A DNA stretch of 64,000 nt from Isoetes taiwanensis (taxonomy: Eukaryota; Streptophyta; Lycopodiopsida; Isoetales; Isoetaceae). The notes beneath the pieces are model-generated. The model did not search any database, was not told the DNA's origin, and saw only the letters and a program-made list of their open reading frames with translations. The stretch covers positions 2,798,877-2,862,876 of the forward strand of contig JAJEKV010000074.1 of NCBI GenBank assembly GCA_021234155.1, given 5' to 3'. The position numbers and the translations under genes are program-made. Positions 42,753-52,974 of the stretch are shown here, piece after piece. Numbering within the stretch: position 1 is the stretch's first letter; each line of letters opens with the position of its first letter.

Positions 42753-44249
42753 TGGCATCGAGGATTTTGGGGTTGTTGATCCCTATTCTAGTCTCTAACA
42801 CAGGTGGAGGATGCAATTCATCGTGCACAACTAGTAGCAAATGCATAAAAGGTTTAATTTGCGTGATCGGGGAATATGCAATGATAATCGAATGCCTCAA
42901 TGCCAATCTGCTTGATTCGCAAAGCCACAAGCAAAAGGGCAAGCGGGGAGACCGCCCCGCACCATGGATCGCGGCTACAATTGCATTGGAGTATACGGGT
43001 ATTGCGACGGAACTTTAACCTGCAACAAAGACGTATGTGGCGATAATCCAAAAACGGGAGCTTTAGAATGCTCTTCCAAATCCAATTCCAAGCATAAACA
43101 TGTAACAATCATTCATATTGTTGTTGTTAGAGCTGCATAGCGGTGGTAGTAGTGCTAGCGGCTTGTTTTATGATTGGATTTCTGCGGGGTATAAAGCGCA
43201 TAAACGAAATTGTGGGAAACCGAGAGATAGCGAGGGCGACTTGCGGAAGTATTCTTTGGCGAAGTGAGAAAAATGGCCCGATAACTTCTCGGGGATAACA
43301 TTATCGGAAAAGGGGTTTGAGTATTGTATATCGCGGGAGTATGCGAGATGGGTTTCAAGTTGCAGTTAAAAAAGAACGCCATGATGAGAAAATGCCACAT
43401 TGATCTTCTATGATGAAGTCAGGCTCCTTGAAAGGGTCCGCCATCGCCATATTGTGGAGTTCTTTGGCTATTAGACCAACAAGGCAAGTGATTTCCATAC
43501 CTTGACTAGTTACATATATTAGAATTGGAAAGTTTTTTATTCTAAATTTCATTGCTTGAGCAGGCGAACATATACTGTTGTTTGAGTATATGGAACACGG
43601 AAACCTGAGAAGACAACTCCATTACGAGAAGACCCTCACAAATTGGAGCCTTCGCATGCGGATTGCCTACCAAAGCTGCTTTAGCATTGGATTACTTGCA
43701 CCCGCGAGACCAACCCTCAATTATTCACGGATGTGAAGCCAGGAAAATATCCTTTTAAGAGCGATTTTATTGTCAAAATTGCTGATTTTGGTACATCCAA
43801 AAATGGGACATATAAATGATCTGAGTTTGAAACCACCATGACAAATAATATCATGGGCTCAACGAGGCTATATTGATCACGAATATAGCACAAATTTTAC
43901 TCTCTCACCCAAGAGCGATGTGTACAGTTTTGGGATACTACTCCTCGAGCTAATCTCAGGGAAAAAAGCTGTGATTCGGGAGAATGGCTCAGATTTTGAG
44001 CTACTGGGAGAGTGGGCAAATAAATTCTTCGGAAATAAGGAAATGATGAGAAGAGAATTGTTGGATCCAGTGCTGGCTGAATCGGTTTTAGAGAAGGAAT
44101 TTGATGAAATGGGGGAGCTAGCAGTGTGGTGTGTGAGTGAAGCCAGAATAGAAAGACCAAACATGGCTGATGTGAAGAAGAAAATGGAGGTTGTGTTGTC
44201 TAAAAGCTTGGCTGGTGACCATAGCTTGGGCTATTCACTACTTATGTAA
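42753..44249 (+). pseudogene. Pseudogene paralogue of the Cys-rich receptor-like kinase
   Basis: Same architecture as the gene at 25699 but broken. A signal peptide (ASRILGLLIPILVSN) is followed by six-Cys repeat remnants: CNSSCTTSSKCIKGLIC (42811-42863) and, in another frame, GYCDGTLTCNKDVCGDNP (about 42997-43050). The membrane helix is scrambled. The kinase N-lobe is recognisable in pieces (FSGDNIIGKG near 43290, VAVKKERHDE near 43360). Exon 2 starts after TTGAGCAG at about 43562 with HILLFEYMEHGNLRRQL, preserving the intron position of the intact gene. Around 43730-43800 are DVKPG and KIADFGTSK; this copy keeps DFG. The segment 43920-44249 is open (YSFGILLLELISGKKAVIR to the stop) and has the full C-terminal helix. 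Many stops and indels elsewhere. Confidence 0.8.
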
Positions 44250-44261
44250 AGCAGTCTATTT

Positions 44262-44370
44262 TGTTCTTGAAAAATGGATGTTTAATATTTTTGGGCTGAG
44301 AAGAGCCCACAGCTTGACACGTATATTATTTTCGGTTTTTCTAATTCAGAAGAGGAAAATTCTTTATTTT
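44262..44370 (+). repeat. Segment downstream of the kinase pseudogene, duplicated at about 46195-46310
   Basis: Both copies read AAAAATGGATGT, TAATATTTT, a CTTGAC block, CGTATATTATTTTCG or CGTACATTATTTTTCG, and GGAAAATTCTTTA. The RNase T2 pseudogene lies between them, which suggests a segmental duplication or an insertion into a duplicated spacer. Confidence 0.6.
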
Positions 44371-44481
44371 ATCTTCCTATCCTTGAATCTCAAGCTGGAT
44401 CTCACTTGTATTTTCTCACAAGATGTTCAGTGCCGCAGTTGCAACGCTTACAAAACGAAGGCATTATAGCTTATGGACGGG

Positions 44482-45753
44482 ATGGCCAGTTTGCGCGCTC
44501 AAAAGAGGATTGCCGCTGCAGCAAGGCGCCGATTGTGGCTACTTTTGATAAAAGCTAGAGCATTCGGTTTGGTAGCTTGGAGATGGTTATTCCTGTGTCT
44601 AGTCGCGTAGGCCGTGGGCCTATCTCAGGGATTCGATTTTTTCTACCTCGTTCTTCAGGTGCCTCGGATATGAGTGTTTGTTCTTGTTGCCTTTTATTTT
44701 TTCTGATTGACTAGAATCTTTTGTTAGTGGGCGGGATCTTACTGCGACACGAGGAGCGTCTGCTGCTATCCATCCACCGGAAAACCCATTTCAGATTTTT
44801 CCATTCATGGGCTATGGCCTAATAACAACGATGGAACGTGGCCCCAAAGCTGCGATCCGCCGACCTATTTGGTGACTCTAAGGTATAATATTTTTGATCA
44901 CGGTACATGTTTTTCCGATTTAAAATCCTCGCCCCTCTTTCGGATTCTATATTCAACTAGCACTTAAGTTAAGCTATGCCTTTGGCCTTTATATAATCCC
45001 TGTTTCACATCAAAATTTTTACGTTTTGGAGCTGCCTTCATTGTCTCCCACCACCACTCAAGACATTTGTAATTAGAGCAGATAAGTATTTCAAACATCA
45101 ATATGAAGGTATGAACAATATCTCGTTTATTTACAAAGCGAGTTGTTTTGCCTAAATGTTTTTGTTTCTAATACTCTCTACTTTCATAAAAATCTTGTCT
45201 TTGTTTTGAGGGAATCTTTGTTTTTCTGTGAGAAATTAGTAATTTGAACTATTATTTATTTTTGTTGTATTGAAATTACGTTTTATGATGGATAGAGGAT
45301 CTAAAGCCAGAGTTAGCTAGATATTGGAGTTCTTTTGATTGCCCTAGTAATGATGGCCAAGAATTTTGGACTCATGAATGGGATAAGCATGGAACTTGTG
45401 CTGGGAACCTTCTAGACCAACATTCATACTTTGAGGCCACACTTAGGGCTGCTTTGAAAAGCTTGATCTTTTAGGACCCACTTGAGAATCTGGGTGTATC
45501 AGGGCCGGATGGTAGGCATTATAGTGTGCACAGGATTGTTGAGGTTTTAGAGGAGGCTGTGGGGCATTTTGTTGGTATTCAATGTAACAAAGATGAAGAA
45601 AGAACTCCTCAGCTTTATGAGATCTACATCTGTGTTGACAAAGATGCCTCTACACTTATAGACTGTCCAGTTCTTCCTCATGGACATTGCACCGGAAATG
45701 TGGAGTTCCCTGCGTTTCTAGATCATGCTGCCCATGAATCCGTTTCCTTATAA
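44482..45753 (+). pseudogene. S-like ribonuclease T2 pseudogene (three exons)
   Basis: RNase T2 enzymes cleave single-stranded RNA, usually secreted or vacuolar. Exon 1 (44482-44658) encodes a hydrophobic leader and FDFFYLVLQ, with a TAG in the leader (44608-44610). Intron GTGCCT...TTGTTAG. Exon 2 (44728-44882) encodes WAGSYCDTRSVCCYP and DFSIHGLWPNNNDGTWP, the first conserved active site. A one-base loss near 44868 shifts frame before the donor. Exon 3 (45298-45753) encodes DLKPELARYW, the second active site FWTHEWDKHGTC, an in-frame TAG at 45472, and the C-terminal Cys blocks (IYICVDKDA, CPVLPHGHC). Both catalytic His residues remain. Two stops and one shift argue it is inactive, but decay is light. 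Confidence 0.78.
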
Positions 45754-46310
45754 TTTAGATTGCTTTGATATTCTTTAACATTGTTTTTTGTAATTCATTA
45801 TAAATTCGTTTCCGTTTTAACATTTTGAAAGAAAAAACTGGAAGAAGGAAAGGTCATTTTAAGAATCGGCATTCGTTATGGAGATACTATGGAATTTGTG
45901 ACCAATATCTTTTGCAATTCTAACATTAGGAACAAGAAAATCTGTATCTAAGAAGTATTTCTAAGCAAGATGTGCAATGTCGAAAAGGTTTTATTTTGGG
46001 CAAAGCCAACACACGTAGGATAAATACAAAGTTGCAATTCCAAGGTCAATCAAATCAATTTAAAATCAACCAAAAAATAAGATTATTATAGGAAACATAC
46101 CAAAGTAACTTTAATTGTTGACTTAATTCTCAAAAGCCCTTTTGTATTTTTTGAAGTTTTCAAAATGCCCTTATCACTATCACTATCTAGTCTATTTTGT
46201 TTTAAAAAATGGATGTCTAATATTTTGAGAAAAGTTCCACGACTTGACCGCGTACATTATTTTTCGATTTTCCTAAATTCAAACAAAGGAAAATTCTTTA
46301 CTTCCCTGCG
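45754..46310. other. Non-coding spacer
   Basis: AT-rich; its right part repeats 44262-44370. No gene. Confidence 0.4.
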
Positions 46311-46430
46311 TGTGATCTTCCTCTGAAAGCAATCGTTGAATTTCTTCATTGGCAATAAAATTTGGGATCTCGTGTGATCTTCCTGCAAGCAATCGTTGAA
46401 TTTCTTCATTGGCAATAAAAGGCTGGGATC
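46311..46430. repeat. Tandem duplication, unit about 62 bp
   Basis: TGTGATCTTCCT, then GCAAGCAATCGTTGAATTTC (AAAGCAATCG in unit 1) and TTCATTGGCAATAAAA, occur at 46311-46372 and 46373-46430, with a 2-3 base length difference. Confidence 0.75.
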
Positions 46431-48900
46431 TCATCACGGGAAGGCTCCTCATCCTCCTCTTCGCCCCGCCCTTGGCTAGATCCATGTTCCTTCAATATAT
46501 ATTGCTCTACAAAGATTGACAATTTCAATTGCGTGCACGATAGCGAATTGAATTTTGCTCTTCTATAAACAAACTTAGTGAGTATTTGTTTTATTTTGTT
46601 TTACTCCAACCAATTAGGTGTTTCAATCCTGCTATCTTAATTTGAACAAAGTATGTTTCTTTGGTTGAATTAGTCTAATTTTTCATTTGGGTTCCGCCGG
46701 TTCGAGGGGAATATTACCGATTACTATCCATTTGAGACAATGTCTCCAATTTTAGCGAGAGATTTCAAATTGGATAACCCGAGAAGCGTCGCATGGGATA
46801 ATACTTCCGCCGTGGGATTGAGGACATGCATTACGGAGCTCTATTCTAGCAATCTGCAGCCATAGCCGGGCTCTCGAGCTCATCCCTCAATTTTAAACCT
46901 CGAATCAACATAAATAATGGCCTAAATTTATGGATCCGGCATCACAAAGAGCCACTTAGGACTGCCAAGCTGAATCCAGGACACTCCAAGACCAAAACCC
47001 AATTACGTATCAAGCGTCTTCAATGCAGATTGAAGTCCCAATCACATCTTTTGCAAAAGCGTGCCTGAAGCATATGTGCTATCTGCGAATCGAGATTGTG
47101 CTATGCTAAAAAGGGTTCATAAAGGTCTTTTCTCTTGAATTTTCATGTCGCACATTTTGGTGGATGCTTCACCAGGATCGCATGTTCTTTGTATTATGAA
47201 GCTTCGCTATACCCTAGGCACAAACTTTCATTCCTATTCATGTTGTCATTTCTAGAGTATGGAGATAAGGAAGCTAGGAATGGGCTCTATGAGGAATGCT
47301 TTTTCTTAGGTTTGTCTTTGTTGTAGAACATTTGAGGAGGTGTTGCGGGAGAAATATTGCTTTTTAAAGCGAAAGACAATCTACTTAAATAACAATGTTA
47401 ATACAATGGAGAATCAAGAAGGTGGAGCTATGGCCATATTCAGCGGGGTAAATATCATCGAGGGTCATGCTTTCTTCTAATGAGGAAAAATTGTGTTTTT
47501 ATCGAACTTGATTTCATTTATTTTTTGGAAGGTGTAATTACGGCGATCTCAAAATTTACTTTGAAATTTCAAGGTGATGTGGCCGGATCCATGAGCAGCC
47601 CGGATAGATGGTCAACACGATTCCGTCCAATCTTGGAGATCTCTCACGATGGCCTTCTTGCTCTTCAAGCAATCCCTGGCTATTTGCATGTTCGGCCATA
47701 GCCAAAAGCCCTTCTCAAGCCAGGGTATTCCACTTAGGCGGAGAGATAAACCATGATCCGCCCGGATGGCTTAACCCTCTTCTACGGTTGGGTTGCTCAA
47801 TTGAAGATCCTTCCTCACTCCGTGAGGAACTAAAAATGCCACTAACCCTCTTACGGCCGGGTTACTCCATTGGAGCTCCTTCCTCACTCTGAGATAGCGA
47901 AAATGCCATTGGAGCAACACAAGAGCCCAAGCTACTGTTAATTGTCGTCGGGTTTTCTCCAGGTGGATTTGGTTCACAGAATCGACAAAGCGAGAAGAAT
48001 GCGAATTTACGGATTAGTTATCAGGTCCTTCTAATTGCAATATTGATGGATCCGCCATAGTTGGGACGATCGATGGAGCACTCCATCTCCATTTCTTCCC
48101 AACACGCGAACTCGGCCGGATCAAAAGGGGGATTGTGAAGTATGTAGAGAGTTGAAACTGTGGGATTTGTGCTTTCTCAAAACAAACTCTGGCTGGGTTT
48201 CTGTGATTTAACAGGACAAACTCTGATTGGGCGATTTAAAATCTAGTCTCTGTCTTGTTTGGCGGCACAAAATCATGGGAAGATTTGAAGATCCGAGCAA
48301 AATGCCCCTTCTTCCACCATATGAGCTTGGACCATTTTTATCACAGGTAAAAATTCACATTCTTACCTTGCTCTCTCATTTGATGCTTTTCATTCACAGC
48401 TTACATTATCTAGCTCATAAAATAGTCTTGGATATATATAGACAGACTCGTTGCACAAAATAGGGCTTTCCTGCAACATCGCTACCATAACTACTGCATT
48501 GCGGTCATCCTCCCTTACAGCTCCTGCAGCTGCTCATAGTCTTTTAATCGGGCTGCTTCAAAGTGTATGGCAAGATGCTTCACGATAGATTCGTCCTATT
48601 CCAGAGTAGATTTGTCCTAAGAGTAGATTAATTTGTGGTTTTCCTTCTGCAATGTCTGTAAAGAGATGTATCTCGCATCCCTGCATATGACATTGTGAGA
48701 TATGATCCTACATGTTCATTTTCCTTTTCCTTTCACCATTTCCAGTACTAAAATTATGATATACATATAGATTGCATACTATGCTATGCATATTGATTGC
48801 ATACTCTGCTATTTTTGCTTTAAACAAAAGCAATTGGAAGATTGTTGGGCAATGTTAACATACGGAGAAGTACAAGTCTTAGTTGCCAGTGTTATTCTCT
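46431..48900. other. Long non-coding stretch with possible gene debris
   Basis: About 46690-46865 is open and gene-like in composition (DYYPFETMSPILARDFKL, then RSVAWDNTSAVGLRTC), but I cannot assign it. A tandem repeat lies at 47767-47905. Other ORFs have no domains. Confidence 0.35.
47767..47905. repeat. Imperfect tandem repeat, unit about 70 bp
   Basis: TAACCCTCTT...CGG(T/C)(T/C)GGGTT, then CTCCTTCCTCACTC or GATCCTTCCTCACTC, then AAAATGCCA occur twice. The second unit is diverged by point changes and small indels. Confidence 0.6.
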
Positions 48901-49538
48901 TAAAGTTTGAGGTATGGTCGTTCAGAGTTTGGCTTGCTATTGCCAGAAAGTAGTCGATCTAAAACTGCCTTGGTTAGTCGATCTAAAACTGCCTTGAAGT
49001 CGTATTTAATTAAAGTGGGACTCATTCCATTCCCATTTTTTTTCGGAACCCTGTTAATTTACATGAAAAAGAGCACCCCGACCCGAAAACTATCCTTAAT
49101 TCGATTTTTTGTCCAGAACTCTGCATCGAAGCTTTCCTCCAGTTTTCCCTGATTAGCGAGTCGAGAACAAGAACAATGCAACTGAAACAAAGGAAATTCA
49201 TTAAAGATTGAAATCAAAGTTCTAGATTGAAACCAAAGTTTACAATGGTTGAAGATACCATGATGGTCGGGCTGACACAAATATTACATCATCTTAGCTA
49301 CGGACCACCTCACGGGAACAACATATGAGAGCAAAAGGTGAGGCGTTCCAAGCCACAAGAGCAACTTGAAGAGAATAGAAATCGAACACGCTAGCGACAT
49401 GGCTCCGATCATGTCCTTTACGTTCGCGATTTGTCTTTGGGAAAGGCAAAATCAAGTTAGTGCAAGTGATGCTACTGAACAATACAAATAAAGAAAACAA
49501 CCCGGTTCTAAGGGCCATTTCGAAGAATGTAGGTATGA
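48901..49538. other. Non-coding stretch with a short tandem duplication
   Basis: AGTCGATCTAAAACTGCCTTG is present twice in tandem (about 48952 and 48976). No gene or transposon end recognised. Confidence 0.45.
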
Positions 49539-50097
49539 GGCCTTTTCGACTCGTGAGTCGAGAAAGGCCCCTCGATGTAACTTAGAGCCCAAAAAACAAA
49601 AACAAAGAAAAAAAATTCCTTCTTTTTCTCGTAGGCAAAAAAAAAAAAAAAAATTTTTGAGGGGCCTTTTCGACTGCGCGGTCGAAAAACCCTCAAGGTC
49701 CCCCTAATGGCCTTTCTCGATTTCATGTCGAGAAGCGTAACTTCGAGTAAAAATTTTTTTTTTTTTTTTTTTTTAACTAGGAAAAAAGTTTTTTTTCAAG
49801 AAAATTTTTAAAGGGCCTTTCTCGACTCGTGGGTCGAGAAAAGCATCGAGAAAAAAGCGCAGATTTTGGGGGTTGAGAAAGGAAGCTCAAAGTGAAAAAC
49901 AGAGTTTCGAGGTCGAGAAAGCGGTGATCGAGGACCTTTTCGACTTCGCTTGAGTCGAGAAAAGCAGCTCAAAAAAGGAAAAACCACGAGGTTTTAAGGG
50001 TTAGAAAGGCCTTTCGACTTCTTGAGTCGAGAAAGGCAGCTCAAAGCGAAAAACGCAGGTTTTAGGGGTTAGAAGGCCTTTCTCGACCTTCAAAGGC
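49539..50097. repeat. Array of six palindromes of the CTTTCTCGACT / AGTCGAGAAAGG type
   Basis: Stem-loops lie at 49539-49569, 49659-49694, 49714-49734, 49817-49843, 49936-49964 and 50009-50037, plus half-sites near 49911 and 50084. The consensus arms are GGCCTTTCTCGACT and AGTCGAGAAAGGCC around loops of 4-7 nt. The loops vary while the arms are kept. Units 5 and 6 are embedded in a tandem unit of about 73 bp that also carries GCAGCTCAAA and GGTTTTAGGGGTTAGAAGG-like words. Long A/T runs (49634-49656, 49752-49774) separate units 1-4. Function and class unknown: possibly a satellite or a decayed DNA transposon with subterminal repeats. Confidence 0.75.
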
Positions 50098-50217
50098 CCT
50101 TCAAAGTAAAAAATATAGGTCTGAGTGGAAAACATAGTTCTAAGGCCCTTCAAAATAAAAAAACGCAGGTCTAAGGCCCTTCAAGATGAAAAACACAAGT
50201 CTAAGGCCATTTGGAGT
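50084..50217. repeat. Short tandem array, unit about 30-38 bp
   Basis: AAGGCCCTTCAAA or a close variant, followed by A-rich sequence and a GCAGGTCT- or CAAGTCT-like word, recurs about four times (near 50091, 50142, 50173 and 50203). It adjoins the palindrome array and shares its AAGGCC word. Confidence 0.6.
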
Positions 50218-50604
50218 GAAAAACACAACAAGTCCGAGAAGGTCGAAAATGAATAACCTTCAAACATCATATCATATTACTATACCTTTGTTCACATGTG
50301 ATCAAACATACAACAAATGTGGCGAACCTACTTGCCTACTTGTCTCCCTTTTTTAATATGTCAATGTTTATCTATAGCTTTATTCAAAGATAGCTTTCTT
50401 AAATGAAACAGTATATACTATGTATTTTCTAATAAGACAATATCCTATACTATGTATTTTTCAATAAACAGAATATCCTATGTATTTTCTATGAAAAAAT
50501 ACCCTCCCCATAAATTTCCTATGTATTTTCCAGTAATGCCTAATGCACATGTAAATAGCAACATATGCATGCACCTATAATACACATTATAACTTAAAAA
50601 TAAT
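50218..50604. other. AT-rich non-coding stretch
   Basis: CTATGTATTTTCTA-type words recur three to four times between 50416 and 50535, forming a loose minisatellite. No gene. Confidence 0.45.
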
Positions 50605-50684
50605 TTACCCTTATAACTAATAATAATGCACCATATAAATATACTTACCCTTATAACTAATAATAATGCACCATATAAATATTA
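50605..50684. repeat. Perfect 40-bp tandem duplication
   Basis: The units 50605-50644 and 50645-50684 both begin TTACCCTTATAACTAATAAT and match throughout, apart from the last few bases. Confidence 0.8.
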
Positions 50685-50888
50685 TGCCCCGTGACTTATT
50701 TTCAAGACTCACTTTACTCTACTCACGGGACTTACTTTCAAGACTCTTATACCCAGCCTTTTTTTTCCCCAAATATTTGAATTTTGAAATTTGGTACACA
50801 CCTTTGTGCCGCGGATGCTTTTTGTACCACGGCGGATCGCAACCAAAATTCGTCCGAGAATCCATCGGAAGGAGAACGGCAGAGCTGT

Positions 50889-50962
50889 AAGGATTTCTTC
50901 AATATCTCACCGATTTTTCTCAACAATACTGGTAAGGATTTCGTCAATATCTCACCGATTTC
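50889..50962. repeat. Direct repeat, 27-28 bp, spaced 45 bp
   Basis: AAGGATTTC(T/G)TCAATATC then TCACCGATTT occurs at 50889 and 50934 with one difference. Confidence 0.7.
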
Positions 50963-51234
50963 AGATAGAAGCCACAGGGCATAAAATATTCAGCAAGAAT
51001 GAAGGATCCGGCTGAAAACATGGACTCTCTAGCAAACCGAAGGGCATAAAGGAAGAAGAACAACGAAAAGAACTAGTCTTGACTCTCCTTTGCCTTGTGG
51101 ACTCTGAGAATGCTTTTTGATTTTCGTCTTCTTTACTCTGCTAGCCAGAGCCGGAACTTCGGATCGGCCTTTTGGGACTCTCAATTGGCTCCCCCTGTTC
51201 CTGTTTTGCATAGACCCTATCATTTGCATAGACA

Positions 51235-51615
51235 TTGGCTATATTTATATTTACGCATGACTGTCGAGAATCGGCCATGGTGCAAAAAAGAATCGACCCC
51301 AAGCAAAGAGCAAAGTATTGCTCCTCCAAGCAAAGAATCGGCCAAAAGCGGTATTGCTCCTCCAAGCAAAGAATCGGCCAAGCAAAAAATTCGGCTCCCT
51401 GTTCCTCTGAGGGCCTGCGCGATGTTGCGGTGAAGATCGGCTATGGAAATGAAGGTCGGCTATGGCTGGGCGTCCTCTTAGTAGTTGCTCTGTTTGCTTT
51501 GCTAATCATTGCCTTTTTCTTTGCGGATCTTCAAGCCACGAAAAAAGCGAGCCAATTTGAAGATCTTCAAGCCCTCAAAAAGCGAGCAGGCCGGAAGATC
51601 CAACTCGTCGTGTGA
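51235..51615 (+). other. ORF with one predicted membrane helix, status doubtful
   Basis: The 126-codon ORF contains a 36-bp tandem repeat (51315-51380; YCSSKQRIGQ twice). Near its end it has a convincing hydrophobic segment (GVLLVVALFALLIIAFFFA), followed by charged residues (DLQATKKASQFEDLQALKKR). The helix-plus-basic layout is receptor-like, but no extracellular or kinase domain follows on this strand, and the kinase fragment nearby is antisense. Could be gene debris. Confidence 0.25.
51315..51380. repeat. 36-bp-period tandem duplication
   Basis: GTATTGCTCCTCCAAGC then AAAGAATCGGCCAA occurs at 51315 and 51351. Confidence 0.75.
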
Positions 51616-51959
51616 GGTCGTTTAGTCACCAAATGTGTTCCATCGCCAAGCATCGTTAGCCAAGCCAAGCCGGGCCATCTTTTGCCATGCTCTTTTTAAG
51701 CCCCAAAGCCCGAAGCCATAGCTATGGAGGACAATCTTTCTGACGAGTTTGGGAACTACATAGGCGGGACATTGAGTGCGAAAATGAATCATCGATCGTG
51801 TTCTCGAAAATGAATCATCGATGCGGGATGAGGATGGCGGTCGTGAGCGCGATGCGATGGTGATGAAGCACGGGGGTAATGGGGCTGCCGTTCGATGCTA
51901 TGGGGACGCGAGAGTGCAGTAGAGGATGAAATGGAAGTTGCCAAGCCAAGTCCTCTGTG

Positions 51960-52397
51960 CTTGGCATTCTTTCTTGGAAAAAGCGAGCATTCTTTGCTCG
52001 ATTGGAAAAAATAGATCATTCTTTGCTCGGCAAAAAGAGAGTTGGGAACTTCGGCATTCTTTGCTTTCGGCAAGCATCGAACAAAGCGAAACCAAACCAC
52101 GTTCTTCAATTTACGCTTTCGAAATCACGCTCAAAAAGCGGGACAACGTGAACTGCAGATTCAAGGTTCTTTTCATCTAAGCCAAGCTCAAGAAACATGG
52201 AAACTCTTATGCTCCTTAAAAACTGTTCCCGAAGCTCCTTTCCCCAAAGTATTTTGTGGGCTAAATCCGTTTGTCGCCTCCTTGACAACCAGGCATCTTT
52301 GGTAAAATCCACGCCTCCTGCGGGATAAACTCCCTTTGGGAGTCATTTGGGGCGTTATAATGCATAAAGGGGTTTCGGAAGAAGAGTCGAGGTTCAA
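51960..52397 (-). pseudogene. Kinase N-lobe fragment of a lectin/S-domain-type receptor kinase, minus strand
   Basis: On the minus strand 52397-52188 encodes LVVKEATNGFSPQNTLGKG and GASGTVFKE, the 'EATNGF...LGKGxxGxVFKG' start of plant receptor kinase domains. It resembles S-domain/G-lectin kinases. In a shifted frame, 52160-52060 gives LFERDFESVN and RTWFG, where such kinases have 'KEFENEV..IGRTHH'. The invariant Lys region is disrupted, and no catalytic loop or C-lobe is found further left. A short, dead fragment, not related to the kinase pair at 25.7 and 42.8 kb. Confidence 0.5.
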
Positions 52398-52594
52398 TCA
52401 GCTTCATGGAAAGGGCCTAGGTGACTCTCCTCACAGGTGAGCCCATATGCTGAGCCCATTCTCGCCACGCGGGGCGAGAAAGAAAGAAATTATTTAATTA
52501 ATGATGTTTATTTGTATTTATTAAATCATTTAATGTATTTTAATTGTATTATTATTTATTATATTATATTTTTTATTATTTTATTATTTACAAG

Positions 52595-52911
52595 CCTTCT
52601 CTCCTCCTTTTCCCTCCCTTGCCATCTCCTCTTTTGCCCTCTCCTCTTGACCCATTTGCCATCTCATTTGCCATCTTCATCCCATTTGCCATCTCCCTCC
52701 CCCTTTGCCCATCCTCCTTATCCGTTTGCCCTTTGCCCTTTCACCCCCCTTTCAGAACTCATCTCGCCTTGCCCCCCTCTTCTCACCCCCCTTTCAGAAC
52801 TCACCTCCCCTTGCACCCTCTTCTCACCTCCCCTTGCCCCCTCTTCTCACCCCCCTTTTTGAACTTCCTCCCCAACTTCTCTCAACTTCTCCCCAACTTC
52901 CCCCCTTCCCC
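52595..52911 (+). repeat. ~315-bp polypyrimidine tract
   Basis: The plus strand is almost entirely C and T, with CCATCTCC-, CCCTTTGCC- and CCCCCTTTCAGAACTCA-type words repeated (the last at about 52747 and 52787). The purine-rich complement could adopt triplex structures. Long ORFs across it reflect absence of stops, not coding. Confidence 0.75.
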
Positions 52912-52974
52912 TAAATCGATTATGAGTCCCATTTTAGGTCAGGAGTCCCAAAATTCGAGATTTGTCCCACTTTA

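Noticed and set aside
51235-52397. A single receptor kinase gene combining the membrane helix at 51480-51530 with the kinase fragment at 52188-52397
   Set aside because: The two pieces are on opposite strands.
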